The notes under the pieces were generated by a model. That model worked only from the letters and a program-made list of their open reading frames with translations. It was not told the origin of the DNA and did no database searches. Shown here one piece after another: positions 22,260 to 31,282 of a DNA stretch of 51,270 nucleotides. Location: positions 1 through 51,270 of the forward strand of contig JAWKTM010000054.1 in assembly GCA_041399085.1 (NCBI GenBank). Reading direction: 5' to 3'. The DNA comes from JAWKTM01 sp041399085. Lineage in GTDB: Bacteria; Planctomycetota; Planctomycetia; Pirellulales; Pirellulaceae. The position numbers were made by a program, and so were the translations under genes. The stretch's first letter is position 1. The number at the start of each line of letters is the position of its first letter.

Positions 22260-23663
22260 TCAATCTAAGAGCAATACTGGACCGCGGCGGGCTTGTTGGT
22301 AGAGGTCGCGCCAGCGGGCGGAGTTGTCGTTGGGAACCAGACGAGTGTCGGCGCCGGGTTGATAGAACGGCATTTTGCCAAAACGGGCGGCATCGAGCAT
22401 GAAGTTGACTCGACCGTTGTTCGCTAAGTACATCTTCGAACCATCGGTCCAGGTGGTTTCGATCAATCGCGGCGGATCGGGGCGGCGAGCGGGTTTCGGG
22501 ACCGTGAATCGTTTGACCACGTCCCAATCAATCTCATATCCCAAACCGGGCGTAGTGGGAACTTCCGCCACGCCTTGGTTCAGTTCGATCGGCTTTGTCA
22601 GCAACGTGTGAGTATAAAGTTGGTGGCAATTCACCGCGGGCCAAGTTGCGTGGCTGAGGACTCCGCCGAAATGCAACGACCAGGCGGCGGTGATGCCGGT
22701 GCCGACCAATTGGAGCCAGAACGGCAAATCGGCGCTCGCCGCCGTATGCCCGCTCTTCATCAACCGGCTTGCTCCGCCGCCTACCACAAACCCATCACAC
22801 ACACTTTCCTTGATCGCCACCTCCGGCGACGGATCGCCATAATGCATCGCCACCGCCACGTCCGTCGCGTGGCAGATTCTTTGGTTGCCGCGAATATCGG
22901 ACTGCGGGATCGGCGTCTCGAAAATTGCCACGCGCGGATTCTCGCCCAATCGGCGAAGGATCGGCAGGGCTTGTTCGGCGTTAAGTAGCGTGTCGTTGAA
23001 GTCCATATCGATCTTGAACCAATCGGGCACCACGCGCGAGGCCGCCGTCATTTGCTCATCCAGATCGAACCAGGGTCGCCCCTTGGTCTTGTAGGCGTGG
23101 TAGCCGAGGCTCTTGGCCAGCGTGCATTCCGCCGCCATGTCGGCCGCCGAAGTATCGATGTTCCACCACGACAGCGGCGTGCGCTGATGAACTTGCGTTC
23201 CCAGCAACGCATGGATCGGTGCATCCAGCGAGCGGGCCACGGCGTCGAACAGCGCCATCTGAAGCCCGGCGCCCAGTGTGTCGTCCCACATGATCGAGGC
23301 GGCGTTCTGCCCGCGAGCACGCTGAACATCGTCGTCGCGCGTCGCTCCCCAGGTGTAATACAGCAGCGTCTCGCCGAAACCACGGACGCCGTTCTTGAGC
23401 GTCACGGTGACGATTTCCGAGTATCGCCAATGCGGCAACTCGCGATCCATATTTCGCGCCGGTGTTTCGCGGTACGGCACGCGCACGGTGACTCGTTCGA
23501 TATCCGCGATCGTAAAATGCCGAGCCGAATCCTTGGCCGGCAGTCGGGGCGGTTGAAACGCTTGAGTCGCGGCCAGTCCGGCTCCGATGGCAGCCGTGCG
23601 TACAAATTGACGGCGAGTTGGTTGGCCGAGGGAACGTCGCGGTCGGTCGGTACGTCGAATCAT
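22260..23663 (-). CDS. Mandelate racemase/muconate-lactonizing-type enolase superfamily enzyme
   Basis: 467 residues from the ATG at 23663, preceded by GGAG. A Tat-type leader (RRQFVRTAAIGAGLAATQAF, about residues 17-36) points to export, which is unusual for this superfamily but common in planctomycetes. The barrel shows the lysine strand YKTKGRPW, then the metal-binding acids in KIDMDFND and FETPIPQSD, and the AMHYGDPSPEVAI and LQLVGTGITAAWSLHF strands. The N-terminal capping domain includes the GFGETLLYYTWG segment. These positions support a metal-assisted acid/base enzyme on a carboxylate substrate; the substrate, possibly a sugar acid, cannot be determined here. Confidence 0.82.
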   Translation of the reverse strand: MIRRTDRPRRSLGQPTRRQFVRTAAIGAGLAATQAFQPPRLPAKDSARHFTIADIERVTVRVPYRETPARNMDRELPHWRYSEIVTVTLKNGVRGFGETLLYYTWGATRDDDVQRARGQNAASIMWDDTLGAGLQMALFDAVARSLDAPIHALLGTQVHQRTPLSWWNIDTSAADMAAECTLAKSLGYHAYKTKGRPWFDLDEQMTAASRVVPDWFKIDMDFNDTLLNAEQALPILRRLGENPRVAIFETPIPQSDIRGNQRICHATDVAVAMHYGDPSPEVAIKESVCDGFVVGGGASRLMKSGHTAASADLPFWLQLVGTGITAAWSLHFGGVLSHATWPAVNCHQLYTHTLLTKPIELNQGVAEVPTTPGLGYEIDWDVVKRFTVPKPARRPDPPRLIETTWTDGSKMYLANNGRVNFMLDAARFGKMPFYQPGADTRLVPNDNSARWRDLYQQARRGPVLLLD

Positions 23664-23902
23664 CGTGGCGGCTCCGAGCAAGTGGTGTCGAGTACGGTTC
23701 CATCTTAAATCGAGCCGCCACGCGTGGCGACATTTCGCTTGCCCCTGTTTTGCCACCCGAGTATTTTCATGGCTGGCGTCAGGTCTCCGCGTTTAGTCTT
23801 ACGGGAAGCAAGAGCGTGCCTTCCCGACCGAGCGTTTTCAAGGTTGTCGGCGGGGTACGCATCGCGGTGATTTGGCCAAGTAATACTGAGAGATACGTAA
23901 CT

Positions 23903-26900
23903 ATGCGTCGCCCACGGGATCATCGTCGAACCAAACGTCCAATCCTGCGTCGTCGTCGGTTGTCGATCGGGCCCGAGCGGCTTGAGTCGCGGATCGTGCT
24001 GGACGGTCAAACGGGAGTAGCGGCCGAGATCGCGGTCGAGTCGACGAATTCAGCCGCCGACACGAACGCCGATGCAGCGACGCGTATCGCCACGTTCGAA
24101 TCGGACGAGTCGCTGCGGCAGTATTTGTTGGATTCCGCCGTCGCGCGATACCGAGACCAATTCGGACAGCCGGCGACCTGGTGGGCCTATCCGATGTATT
24201 ACAGCGAACGCGTCGCGGCGGTGGCGGACGCGGGGATCAGCCTGGACTCCGCGAATCTCTCCTATCAAGGCACGAACATTCAAGTGGCCGGGGTTGATGA
24301 AGGCGATTTGGTCAAGACCGATGGCGAGTTCCTCTATATTGCGAACGCCGACAAGATCAGCATCATCGACGCCCGCTCGACGGATGATCTGAAGATTGCC
24401 GCCGAGTTGGACAACGCCGATTGGATCAGCGATTTGTTCGTCAGCGGCGATCGTCTGACGGTGATTTCCACGCATTATGGTTTAACGCCACAATTTGGTT
24501 TGGCGATCGATGTTTGGTCGCCGATTGCCAGCGAGCCCAACACGCTGGTGCGGGTGTACGACATCGCGGATCGGACGTCGCCCGCGTTGGTCAGCGAGAC
24601 TAGCCTGGACGGTTCGGTGGTGACGACGCGGCGGATCGACGACCGCGTGTATCTGGTGCTCAATGATTATTTGAACTTCCCACAGCCCGAAGTGCTGTGC
24701 GATGGAGAGGTCACGCCGCCGCCTGCCAGAATCAGCCTGTGGTCCGATTATTGGCCGGCGCCAGCCGAGCCCACGGGCAAGGGCTGTGTTTACGAAAGCG
24801 AAGCGGACTATGTGAGTCGAGTCGGCGGTTCGATTGCGGATCTCGCGCTGCCGCGATTCGATGTTAAGGACGCAGCGGGTGACGTGATCGTTGAAGGATC
24901 GTTGCTCGACGCAACGGACCTGTATCAGCCTTTGGCCGATGAAGTTTGGAACTTGACCAGCATCGTGACGTTCGACGTCGGCCAATCGGTGCCGCAACCG
25001 GAAACGGCCGTGGCGACATTTACCACGGCGACATCGACCGTCTACATGTCAGCCGACAATGTATATCTGATCGACGCACAATATTTATCCGATGGCGCTT
25101 CGACCGCCATTCAGAAATTCAACTTGGACAGTGAAACGGGCGGCGTCACGCTGGTGGCGACCGGTTCTGTTCCGGGCACGACGATCAATCAGTTCGCGGT
25201 GGACGAGTACGCCGGCTACCTGCGCGTCGCCACGTCGGAAGGTTGGGGCGAGGAGCGATCGAACAATCTATTCGTGCTGGGGCAAGACGGCGAGGCGCTG
25301 ACAACCGTCGGCTCGATCACGGACATCGCGCCGGGCGAGAGTATATTTGCCGTGCGATTCATGGGCGAGGAAGCTTACCTCGTGACTTTCCGCTTCGTCG
25401 ATCCGCTGTTCACGATCGACTTGTCCGAGCCGACCGATCCGGTCGTGGTCGGCGAGCTGAAGATCCCCGGGTTTTCCAACTATTTGCATCCGGTGGGCGA
25501 AGGGCTGCTGGTGGGATTGGGCCGCGATGGCGAAGCGTTTGCTTCCGATCCGCAAGTTTCGTTGTTCGATGTGGCGAATCCGTCCGATCCTCAGCGGATC
25601 GATCAAGTGGTCTTGAGCGGGATGTGGGCGAGTTGGTCCGAAGCGTTCTCGAATCATCATGCCGTTTCTTACTTCGCCGAGTCGGGCATTCTGGTGTTTC
25701 CGATGCAGACCTACGGCCCGTGGGTGGAGCTGGACGGCCAGTTTCAGAATCGCATGGAGAATGAGTTCTGGGTGTTGCAAGTCGAGCCGGGCGCCGACGA
25801 TCCGCTGCGGCTGCTGGGAAGCATTCAACACGATTCGCGACCGATGCGGGCGATTCGCATTGGCGACGTGTTGTTGACCGTTTCCGAAGATTTGGTGCGA
25901 GCCAACCGGCTGACCGATCCGACCGTCTTGATCGACGAGCTGCATTACGGTCGGATCGCTCAGGATGATTTCTATACGTTGCCGCGGGGTGTCGAGCAGC
26001 TCACGCTGTCCGTGTTGGCGAACGATGCCATCCCAAGCGACGCGACGATCGTTTCCGTGGACCAGCCAGCATCCCGTGCTCAAGTGACGATCGCCGCCGA
26101 TGGAAAGTCGCTCACTTATTCGCGTCCGTTGTTCAGCAACGACATGTTCGCCGACACCTTCACTTACACCGTTGAAAGCGGCGGTCGCACCTCGACCGCG
26201 ACGGTCACGATTTATCTTCAGCCGGAGCCGACGCCGGACGAGAACCAGCCTTACAACGATCGCTTCCGTGTCGAGCCGGGCTCGACCAAGAATCGTCTGG
26301 AAGTGTTGGCGAACGATTTTCCTGGCGTCGAGTTCGTGCAGGCGCCGCAAGTGACCGAGGTATCCACGCCGGACGCGGGCGGCACGGTCGCCGTCAGCGA
26401 CGATGGGCAAGCCGTGGTTTACACGCCCGCCGAAGATTTTGTCGGCACCGAGACGTTCACTTACACGGTCGATAGCGGCGCGTCGGCCACGGTGGTCGTC
26501 GTGGTCGGACGGCCCTCGCCAGTGATCGGCGTGGACGTGAAAGTGGTGGACGCGAACGGCCTGCCGGTGAACGACGTAAAAACGGGCGACGAGATTTGGG
26601 TCGAGGTCCATGTCGAGGATCTCCGCAACTCGCCGGAAGGCGTCTTCGCCGCTTACGTCAATTTGCAGTACGATCCCGAACGAGCGACGCCCAGCGGTCG
26701 CATCGAATACGGGTCGGAGTTCGCGAACGCTCGCCGGGGAAGCGAGACCCAAACGGGCCGATTCGATTCAGTCGGCGCCTCGGCCGACTTGACGGCTACA
26801 CAAGGCAAACAGTTGCTGTTTCGCATGCCTTTCACCGCCGCGACATCCGGCGAACTGCGTTTCGACGTGACGCCCGTCGAGGATTCGCCGGCCAGCGAGA

Positions 26901-27517
26901 TGTTGGTGTTTGGCGTGAATTCGGCGATCGATCCGGAAGCGGTCCGGGTTACTTCCGCACCGCTGGACATTCGCAACGGATTTCACAATCGCGATCGACG
27001 CACGGATACGGACGGCGACGGCGAAGTTTCCGCGATCGACGCACTGATGGTGATCAACGAGCTGAATCGTACCGGCTCGCGGCGCTTGCGTGGCGTGGCG
27101 GTGCGCGTGGCCGAAGCCGAATCGAGCGTGTCGCCGATGGTGGACGTGAACAACGACGAGTTCGTTTCGCCGATCGACGCGTTGCTAATAATCAACGAGC
27201 TGAATGCCCGAGCCGCCGCGGCTGGTGAATCGGGCGGCGAGTCGACGGTGACCGCTGCGAGCGGCTTGGCGATGTCGCTCAAGTCGTCATCGCTTTCATC
27301 GACTCTGGCGACCCACGGTGACTTGCGGCGCGCCTCGCCGAGCGTGGTCGTCGACGAGGTTTCGCCTAGCGTGGCATGGGTTGCCTCCGACCAGTTGGGC
27401 GGAGTTGGTGCGTCGGACGGCGAGGCGGAACGATTCGCTCTGAGCGGCGCCAACGGCATGGATTGGCACGCCGCCGCCGACGAATTTTTTGCGGGGCTTG
27501 AGAGACTCGGGGAATGA
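23903..27517 (+). CDS. Large exported beta-propeller protein with LEPR-type leader and dockerin repeats
   Basis: 1204 residues from the ATG at 23903. The N-terminus is highly basic, then carries RLSIGPERLESRIVLDG (about 19-35), which resembles the LEPR-XLL export/anchoring motif of planctomycete giant proteins. Residues about 80-690 match the secreted C-terminal beta-propeller family: NIQVAGVDEGDLVKTDGEFL, then repeated VRVYDI, NLFVLGQDG and VSLFDVANPSDPQRI blades. Two cadherin-like tandem-repeat domains follow (LSVLANDAIPSDATI, LEVLANDFPGVEFV), then a cohesin-like region (about 875-1020). Two dockerin type I repeats come next, DTDGDGEVSAIDALMVINEL at about 1035 and DVNNDEFVSPIDALLIINEL at about 1080, with calcium-loop acids. 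The last 100 residues are low-complexity. Function is unknown; dockerin plus cohesin-like parts suggest assembly with other surface proteins. Confidence 0.82.
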   Translation: MRRPRDHRRTKRPILRRRRLSIGPERLESRIVLDGQTGVAAEIAVESTNSAADTNADAATRIATFESDESLRQYLLDSAVARYRDQFGQPATWWAYPMYYSERVAAVADAGISLDSANLSYQGTNIQVAGVDEGDLVKTDGEFLYIANADKISIIDARSTDDLKIAAELDNADWISDLFVSGDRLTVISTHYGLTPQFGLAIDVWSPIASEPNTLVRVYDIADRTSPALVSETSLDGSVVTTRRIDDRVYLVLNDYLNFPQPEVLCDGEVTPPPARISLWSDYWPAPAEPTGKGCVYESEADYVSRVGGSIADLALPRFDVKDAAGDVIVEGSLLDATDLYQPLADEVWNLTSIVTFDVGQSVPQPETAVATFTTATSTVYMSADNVYLIDAQYLSDGASTAIQKFNLDSETGGVTLVATGSVPGTTINQFAVDEYAGYLRVATSEGWGEERSNNLFVLGQDGEALTTVGSITDIAPGESIFAVRFMGEEAYLVTFRFVDPLFTIDLSEPTDPVVVGELKIPGFSNYLHPVGEGLLVGLGRDGEAFASDPQVSLFDVANPSDPQRIDQVVLSGMWASWSEAFSNHHAVSYFAESGILVFPMQTYGPWVELDGQFQNRMENEFWVLQVEPGADDPLRLLGSIQHDSRPMRAIRIGDVLLTVSEDLVRANRLTDPTVLIDELHYGRIAQDDFYTLPRGVEQLTLSVLANDAIPSDATIVSVDQPASRAQVTIAADGKSLTYSRPLFSNDMFADTFTYTVESGGRTSTATVTIYLQPEPTPDENQPYNDRFRVEPGSTKNRLEVLANDFPGVEFVQAPQVTEVSTPDAGGTVAVSDDGQAVVYTPAEDFVGTETFTYTVDSGASATVVVVVGRPSPVIGVDVKVVDANGLPVNDVKTGDEIWVEVHVEDLRNSPEGVFAAYVNLQYDPERATPSGRIEYGSEFANARRGSETQTGRFDSVGASADLTATQGKQLLFRMPFTAATSGELRFDVTPVEDSPASEMLVFGVNSAIDPEAVRVTSAPLDIRNGFHNRDRRTDTDGDGEVSAIDALMVINELNRTGSRRLRGVAVRVAEAESSVSPMVDVNNDEFVSPIDALLIINELNARAAAAGESGGESTVTAASGLAMSLKSSSLSSTLATHGDLRRASPSVVVDEVSPSVAWVASDQLGGVGASDGEAERFALSGANGMDWHAAADEFFAGLERLGE

Positions 27518-27684
27518 GAATGTAATACTCCCGGTGGTGCCATCAAATGTCTCGATTCCGGCCGCAAAAGTTTTCGGCTGCATTGATTGACGAAGTTTGA
27601 TATGTTATTGGCTCGGTAGTCGGCGGCGCGGGGCGCGGTCGGCATTAATCACTTCAGTAGGTTGCTCTAGCAAGTGATCCAGCC

Positions 27685-29091
27685 ATGATTCAGCTATTCG
27701 GTCGTTCGCATCGTCACTGCGATGGCATTTCCCGGCGTCATTTCTTAACAGCCGGAGTCGCTGGCTTCGGCGGCTTGACGCTGGCCGGTTTGCTGCGAGC
27801 CGAGGAAGCGGCCGGCGTGCGAAGTTCGCGGCGGGCGATCATCAACGTTCATTTGGACGGCGGTCCGCCTCAGATGGATATGATCGATCCCAAACCGCAA
27901 GCGCCCGTGGAAATTCGCGGTCCGTTTCAACCGATCAGCACCGCCGTACCAGGGATTCAGGTAACCGATCTGCTGCCGAAGGTCGCGTCGATTGCCGACC
28001 GATTGACGTTTGTGCGATCGCTGGTCGGATCGGCTGGGCGGCACGACGCGTTTCAATGTCAATCGGGTTTCGACGACAAGAGCTTGGCAACGTTCGGCGG
28101 CCGGCCGGCGGTAGGTTGTGTGTTGACCAAACTGATGGGTTCGCCCGACGACGTGGCGCCCACGTTCGTCGATTTGATGCAGGGCCGGCCGATGGTTCGC
28201 GACAGTGCGCGTCCTGGATTCTTAGGGCCATCGTACAAACCGTTTCGCCCCGATATCTCCGAGGCGTTCGCACGGCCGCTCGAAGCCGGCATGGTGAACG
28301 AACTGGCTCGCCGCGGCGCGAATCACACGGTGAGCCTGACGCTGAACGAGTCGCTCGATGCGCGGCGGTTGGACGATCGCCAGTATTTGCTGGGCCATCT
28401 CGATCGCATGCGGCGCGAGTTGGATGCAAGTGGCTCGATGAACGCGGTCGATCGCTTCACGCAACAGGCGGCCAGCATCTTGACATCCGGCCAGTTCGCC
28501 GACGCGTTGGATATCGGCAAAATCGATCCGCGCGAGTTGGCGATGTACACGGCTCCGACTACGAATCTGGAACGATTCACGACGGCCGAGGACGAGTTCT
28601 CGATGCGCAAGTTTCTGCTCGCCCGGCGACTGGTCGAGGCCGGCGTGCGTTGCGTTAGCGTCAGCTTCAGCGACTTCGATACGCACAGCGATAACTTCGG
28701 TCGCATGCGGCACATGTTGCCGATCTTGGATCATGGGCTGCACGCGCTAATCACCGATCTGGAACAGCGCGGCATGCTGGACGACGTGGCGATCGTGTTG
28801 TGGGGCGAGTTCGGCCGAACGCCCAAGGTGAACTCCAAAGGGGGCCGCGACCACTGGCCGGCGGTCGGCATGGCGATGTTGGCTGGCGGCGGCATGAAGA
28901 CGGGACAAGTGATCGGGGCGACCGATCGCACGGCCAGTTCCGCCACATCGCGGCCCGTCCATTATCAAGACATCATGGCCACGCTTTATCACCGGCTAGG
29001 CATTGATCCATCGCGCACCACGTTGATCGATCCGACGGGCCGACCGCAATACTTGCTGGATCGCGGGCAGCCAATCGAAGAATTGGTGTAA
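27685..29091 (+). CDS. DUF1501 family Tat-exported protein
   Basis: 468 residues, intact. The Tat leader SRRHFLTAGVAGFGGLTLAG is near residue 16. Landmarks are INVHLDGGPPQMDMIDPKP, LTFVRSLVGSAGRHDAFQC, SFSDFDTHSDNFGRM and the IVLWGEFGRTPKVNSKGG segment with RDHWPAVGMAMLAGGG. These correspond to the metal-binding and phosphatase-fold-like positions of the family. It is not followed by a DUF1549 gene on its strand; the next gene converges. Function is not established. Confidence 0.92.
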   Translation: MIQLFGRSHRHCDGISRRHFLTAGVAGFGGLTLAGLLRAEEAAGVRSSRRAIINVHLDGGPPQMDMIDPKPQAPVEIRGPFQPISTAVPGIQVTDLLPKVASIADRLTFVRSLVGSAGRHDAFQCQSGFDDKSLATFGGRPAVGCVLTKLMGSPDDVAPTFVDLMQGRPMVRDSARPGFLGPSYKPFRPDISEAFARPLEAGMVNELARRGANHTVSLTLNESLDARRLDDRQYLLGHLDRMRRELDASGSMNAVDRFTQQAASILTSGQFADALDIGKIDPRELAMYTAPTTNLERFTTAEDEFSMRKFLLARRLVEAGVRCVSVSFSDFDTHSDNFGRMRHMLPILDHGLHALITDLEQRGMLDDVAIVLWGEFGRTPKVNSKGGRDHWPAVGMAMLAGGGMKTGQVIGATDRTASSATSRPVHYQDIMATLYHRLGIDPSRTTLIDPTGRPQYLLDRGQPIEELV

Positions 29092-29123
29092 GCGGCCGAG
29101 CGGCTAATCGCTTTCCATGTTAG

Positions 29124-30335
29124 CTAATCGCGTCGCAGATTCGGCACTTCGGGCGTGCGCTGTTGGGCGTACCAGTCCTTCCAACGTTGCTTGTCATATT
29201 GGAAGTTGACTCGGTGGATCGCCGTCAGCGCGTCGAGTGCGCCGCGATTCGGCAGCTCGGTCTCGACCAACTTCGGGCCGCCGCCTTGCGAGAACGTGCC
29301 GCCTCCGGCTCCATCGTTGCTGAATCCGGCGTTGCTGTTGCCGACTCCGCCAGTCTGAATGATGAACTTGTGTTTGGTCGACAACGCGTCGATCAGCGCC
29401 ACGGTCGCCGACGGGTCGCCGATGCTGCCGAGTGCGACGGCCGCGCGGTTCACGACCACGTTGTCCTTGTCCGTCAAGTAGTTCACCAGCAACGGAATGG
29501 CCCGTTCGCCACCGAACGCAATCAATTGATCGATCGCCACGTCGCGAACTTTGGGATCGGGATCTTCGGCGGCCAGTTTGGCGAAGGTGGCGATTCCCAG
29601 CGGCGTCTTCAGACGCCCCAAGGTCTCGACCAAGATGACCCGCATTTGCGGAAACTCTTCTTCGCCAATCAAGTCAGCCAAGCCAGCGGCGGCGACTGGA
29701 TCGTCTAGCTGACGCAAGTTGCGAAGTCCTTCGTCCGCTTGGCTTCGCCCCTTCACAATCCAACCGCGCCACATTTTGATCTGCTTGCGCCATTCCTTTT
29801 CGCGCACCTCGGCGGACTCGGCCGCTTCCTCCAACGCGACTTCTTGCGGCAAACGCCACGAGCCGCGATAGCGCACGTAGCCTCGCGATTCCATGAACTC
29901 GTCGGGCCGCACCCATTGGCCGTCGAGAAAGCTGAAGCCCAGCGCGTAACGTGCTTCCTTGTTCTCCGGGTCGTACTCGAGCACCTTTTCCAGATGCCGA
30001 CGACGCAACTCGGGCAAGCCGATGCGCTCGCACCACGTCGCCATCTTCAGATTGCCTTCGGCGCTCGCCGGCATGCGGGGCAAGATTTCTTCGTAGCGCG
30101 CCTCGGCGGCCGTCTTGGAAATCACTTCCTCGACCTGGTCGGCGGCCAACGTAACTTCGCCCGTGATCGTGGCCACCACGTACGTAGCGCGCGGCTGCTG
30201 ATCGGCGTTGACCAAGCGGCCCTCGATGCGACCGCCTTGCGTCAAGACGAAAACTTCGGCGCGTGCTCCGTTGCTCGCCGTAAAACCGATCGCCATCAGC
30301 CAAAGAGCTGGCCAGATAGATTGTCGACGCACCAT
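29124..30335 (-). CDS. Exported HEAT-repeat protein
   Basis: 403 residues. A signal peptide is seen at the N-terminus (SIWPALWLMAIGFTASNGARA). The first 60 mature residues (VFVLTQGGRIEGRLVN...) form a small beta region found before HEAT repeats in several planctomycete proteins. A TPR-like helix pair (LRRRHLEKVLEYDPENKEAR) follows, and then HEAT units: DPKVRDVAIDQLIAFG, GERAIPLLVNYLTDKDN, VVVNRAAVALGSIGD. A glycine/asparagine-rich insertion lies near residues 335-355. It probably serves as a protein-binding scaffold in the envelope; the partner is unknown. It faces the DUF1501 gene tail to tail at 32 bases. Confidence 0.8.
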   Translation of the reverse strand: MVRRQSIWPALWLMAIGFTASNGARAEVFVLTQGGRIEGRLVNADQQPRATYVVATITGEVTLAADQVEEVISKTAAEARYEEILPRMPASAEGNLKMATWCERIGLPELRRRHLEKVLEYDPENKEARYALGFSFLDGQWVRPDEFMESRGYVRYRGSWRLPQEVALEEAAESAEVREKEWRKQIKMWRGWIVKGRSQADEGLRNLRQLDDPVAAAGLADLIGEEEFPQMRVILVETLGRLKTPLGIATFAKLAAEDPDPKVRDVAIDQLIAFGGERAIPLLVNYLTDKDNVVVNRAAVALGSIGDPSATVALIDALSTKHKFIIQTGGVGNSNAGFSNDGAGGGTFSQGGGPKLVETELPNRGALDALTAIHRVNFQYDKQRWKDWYAQQRTPEVPNLRRD

Positions 30336-30617
30336 GAATCTTTCTGCGCTACATCCGCGGAAGAGCTTTGCCCTGCAAGTTCAGTATAGGAACAGATTGC
30401 CGGCCCGAACATGAAATTCTGGGCGGCGGTCGAAATGGCGGGCCGAAAACCGCTGTCGCCGCAAGCTCTGAAGACATCGTAGCCCGTTTGATTCCTGTAA
30501 TCACCACAATCGTTTTCGACCGCATTGGCCACATTCCCTGGCATCCGCTTTGCGTTTCTCTCCTTCCGGAATGGAACGACGATCAACCAAAACTCACTAC
30601 GAGAAGGAGGCGAGGAT

Positions 30618-31016
30618 ATGTTGACCAAGATGATGATCGGAGCCGTCGCGACGATGGCATTCATGGTAGCGCCGCTGGCAGCGGAGCAGACCACCGCTCG
30701 CAACGCCGAGCAACCCACGGCGACGACGTTCGCTAAACGGAACTTGCAACCGCGGGCTCAACGGCCAGACCACGTTCGCAATTCGGCGCGCACGGCGCGG
30801 GACGGCGACCGGCGAGTGAACGACGTGAGGCGATGGGGGCGATACAGTCGTCCGTACCGCGGCTATTACGGTAATTACGGCAACTACGGTTACCGAAGCT
30901 ACTATCGCAGCTACTCGCCGTATCGCTCGTACCGGAACTATTACGGCTATCCCAGCTACAGGTACGGCTACCGAAATAGCTATCGTCCGGGGTTCTATTT
31001 TGGGTTCGGCTACTAA
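30618..31016 (+). CDS. Small secreted Tyr/Arg/Gly-rich protein
   Basis: 132 residues from the ATG at 30618, with a near-ideal ribosome site (AAGGAGG). The N-terminus is a signal peptide (MIGAVATMAFMVAPLAA). A polar, basic middle (about 25-70) leads to a C-terminal half built of Tyr-rich repeats such as GNYGNYGYRSYYRSYSPYRS, ending GFYFGFGY. No enzymatic motif is present. Such low-complexity aromatic tails are typical of surface or matrix proteins and may be adhesive or structural; this is inference. It diverges from the HEAT gene and is followed by a strong intrinsic terminator, so it is a single-gene transcription unit. Confidence 0.8.
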   Translation: MLTKMMIGAVATMAFMVAPLAAEQTTARNAEQPTATTFAKRNLQPRAQRPDHVRNSARTARDGDRRVNDVRRWGRYSRPYRGYYGNYGNYGYRSYYRSYSPYRSYRNYYGYPSYRYGYRNSYRPGFYFGFGY

Positions 31017-31073
31017 ATAGGCTTGTCTAGCGACAGCTTCAGAGCGGAAACCCATGAGCCGCGGATGACAGAA

Positions 31074-31120
31074 CGCGGCGGAGACGACAATTAAGTGGTC
31101 TCCGTCGCGTTCGCTTTTCT
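31074..31120 (+). terminator. Intrinsic terminator of the Tyr-rich protein gene
   Basis: A 12-bp stem, CGCGGCGGAGAC (31074-31085) with GTCTCCGTCGCG (31098-31109) containing one G-T pair, around a 12-base loop, followed by TTCGCTTTTCTT. It lies 58 bases after the stop codon. Confidence 0.8.
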
Positions 31121-31282
31121 TGGTGGTCGCGACGCCGGCTCGGCGCCGGCGGGAACTGACCATCTTCTTTAGGCGACGGCAGATTAAAAAACACCAGCAC
31201 CCAGCGCAAGCAAGTGAGTTCGCCGACACACTCGCTCGCGCGTCGTGCTCATATTTCGGTACATTCTCATCTGCCGGTCGAT

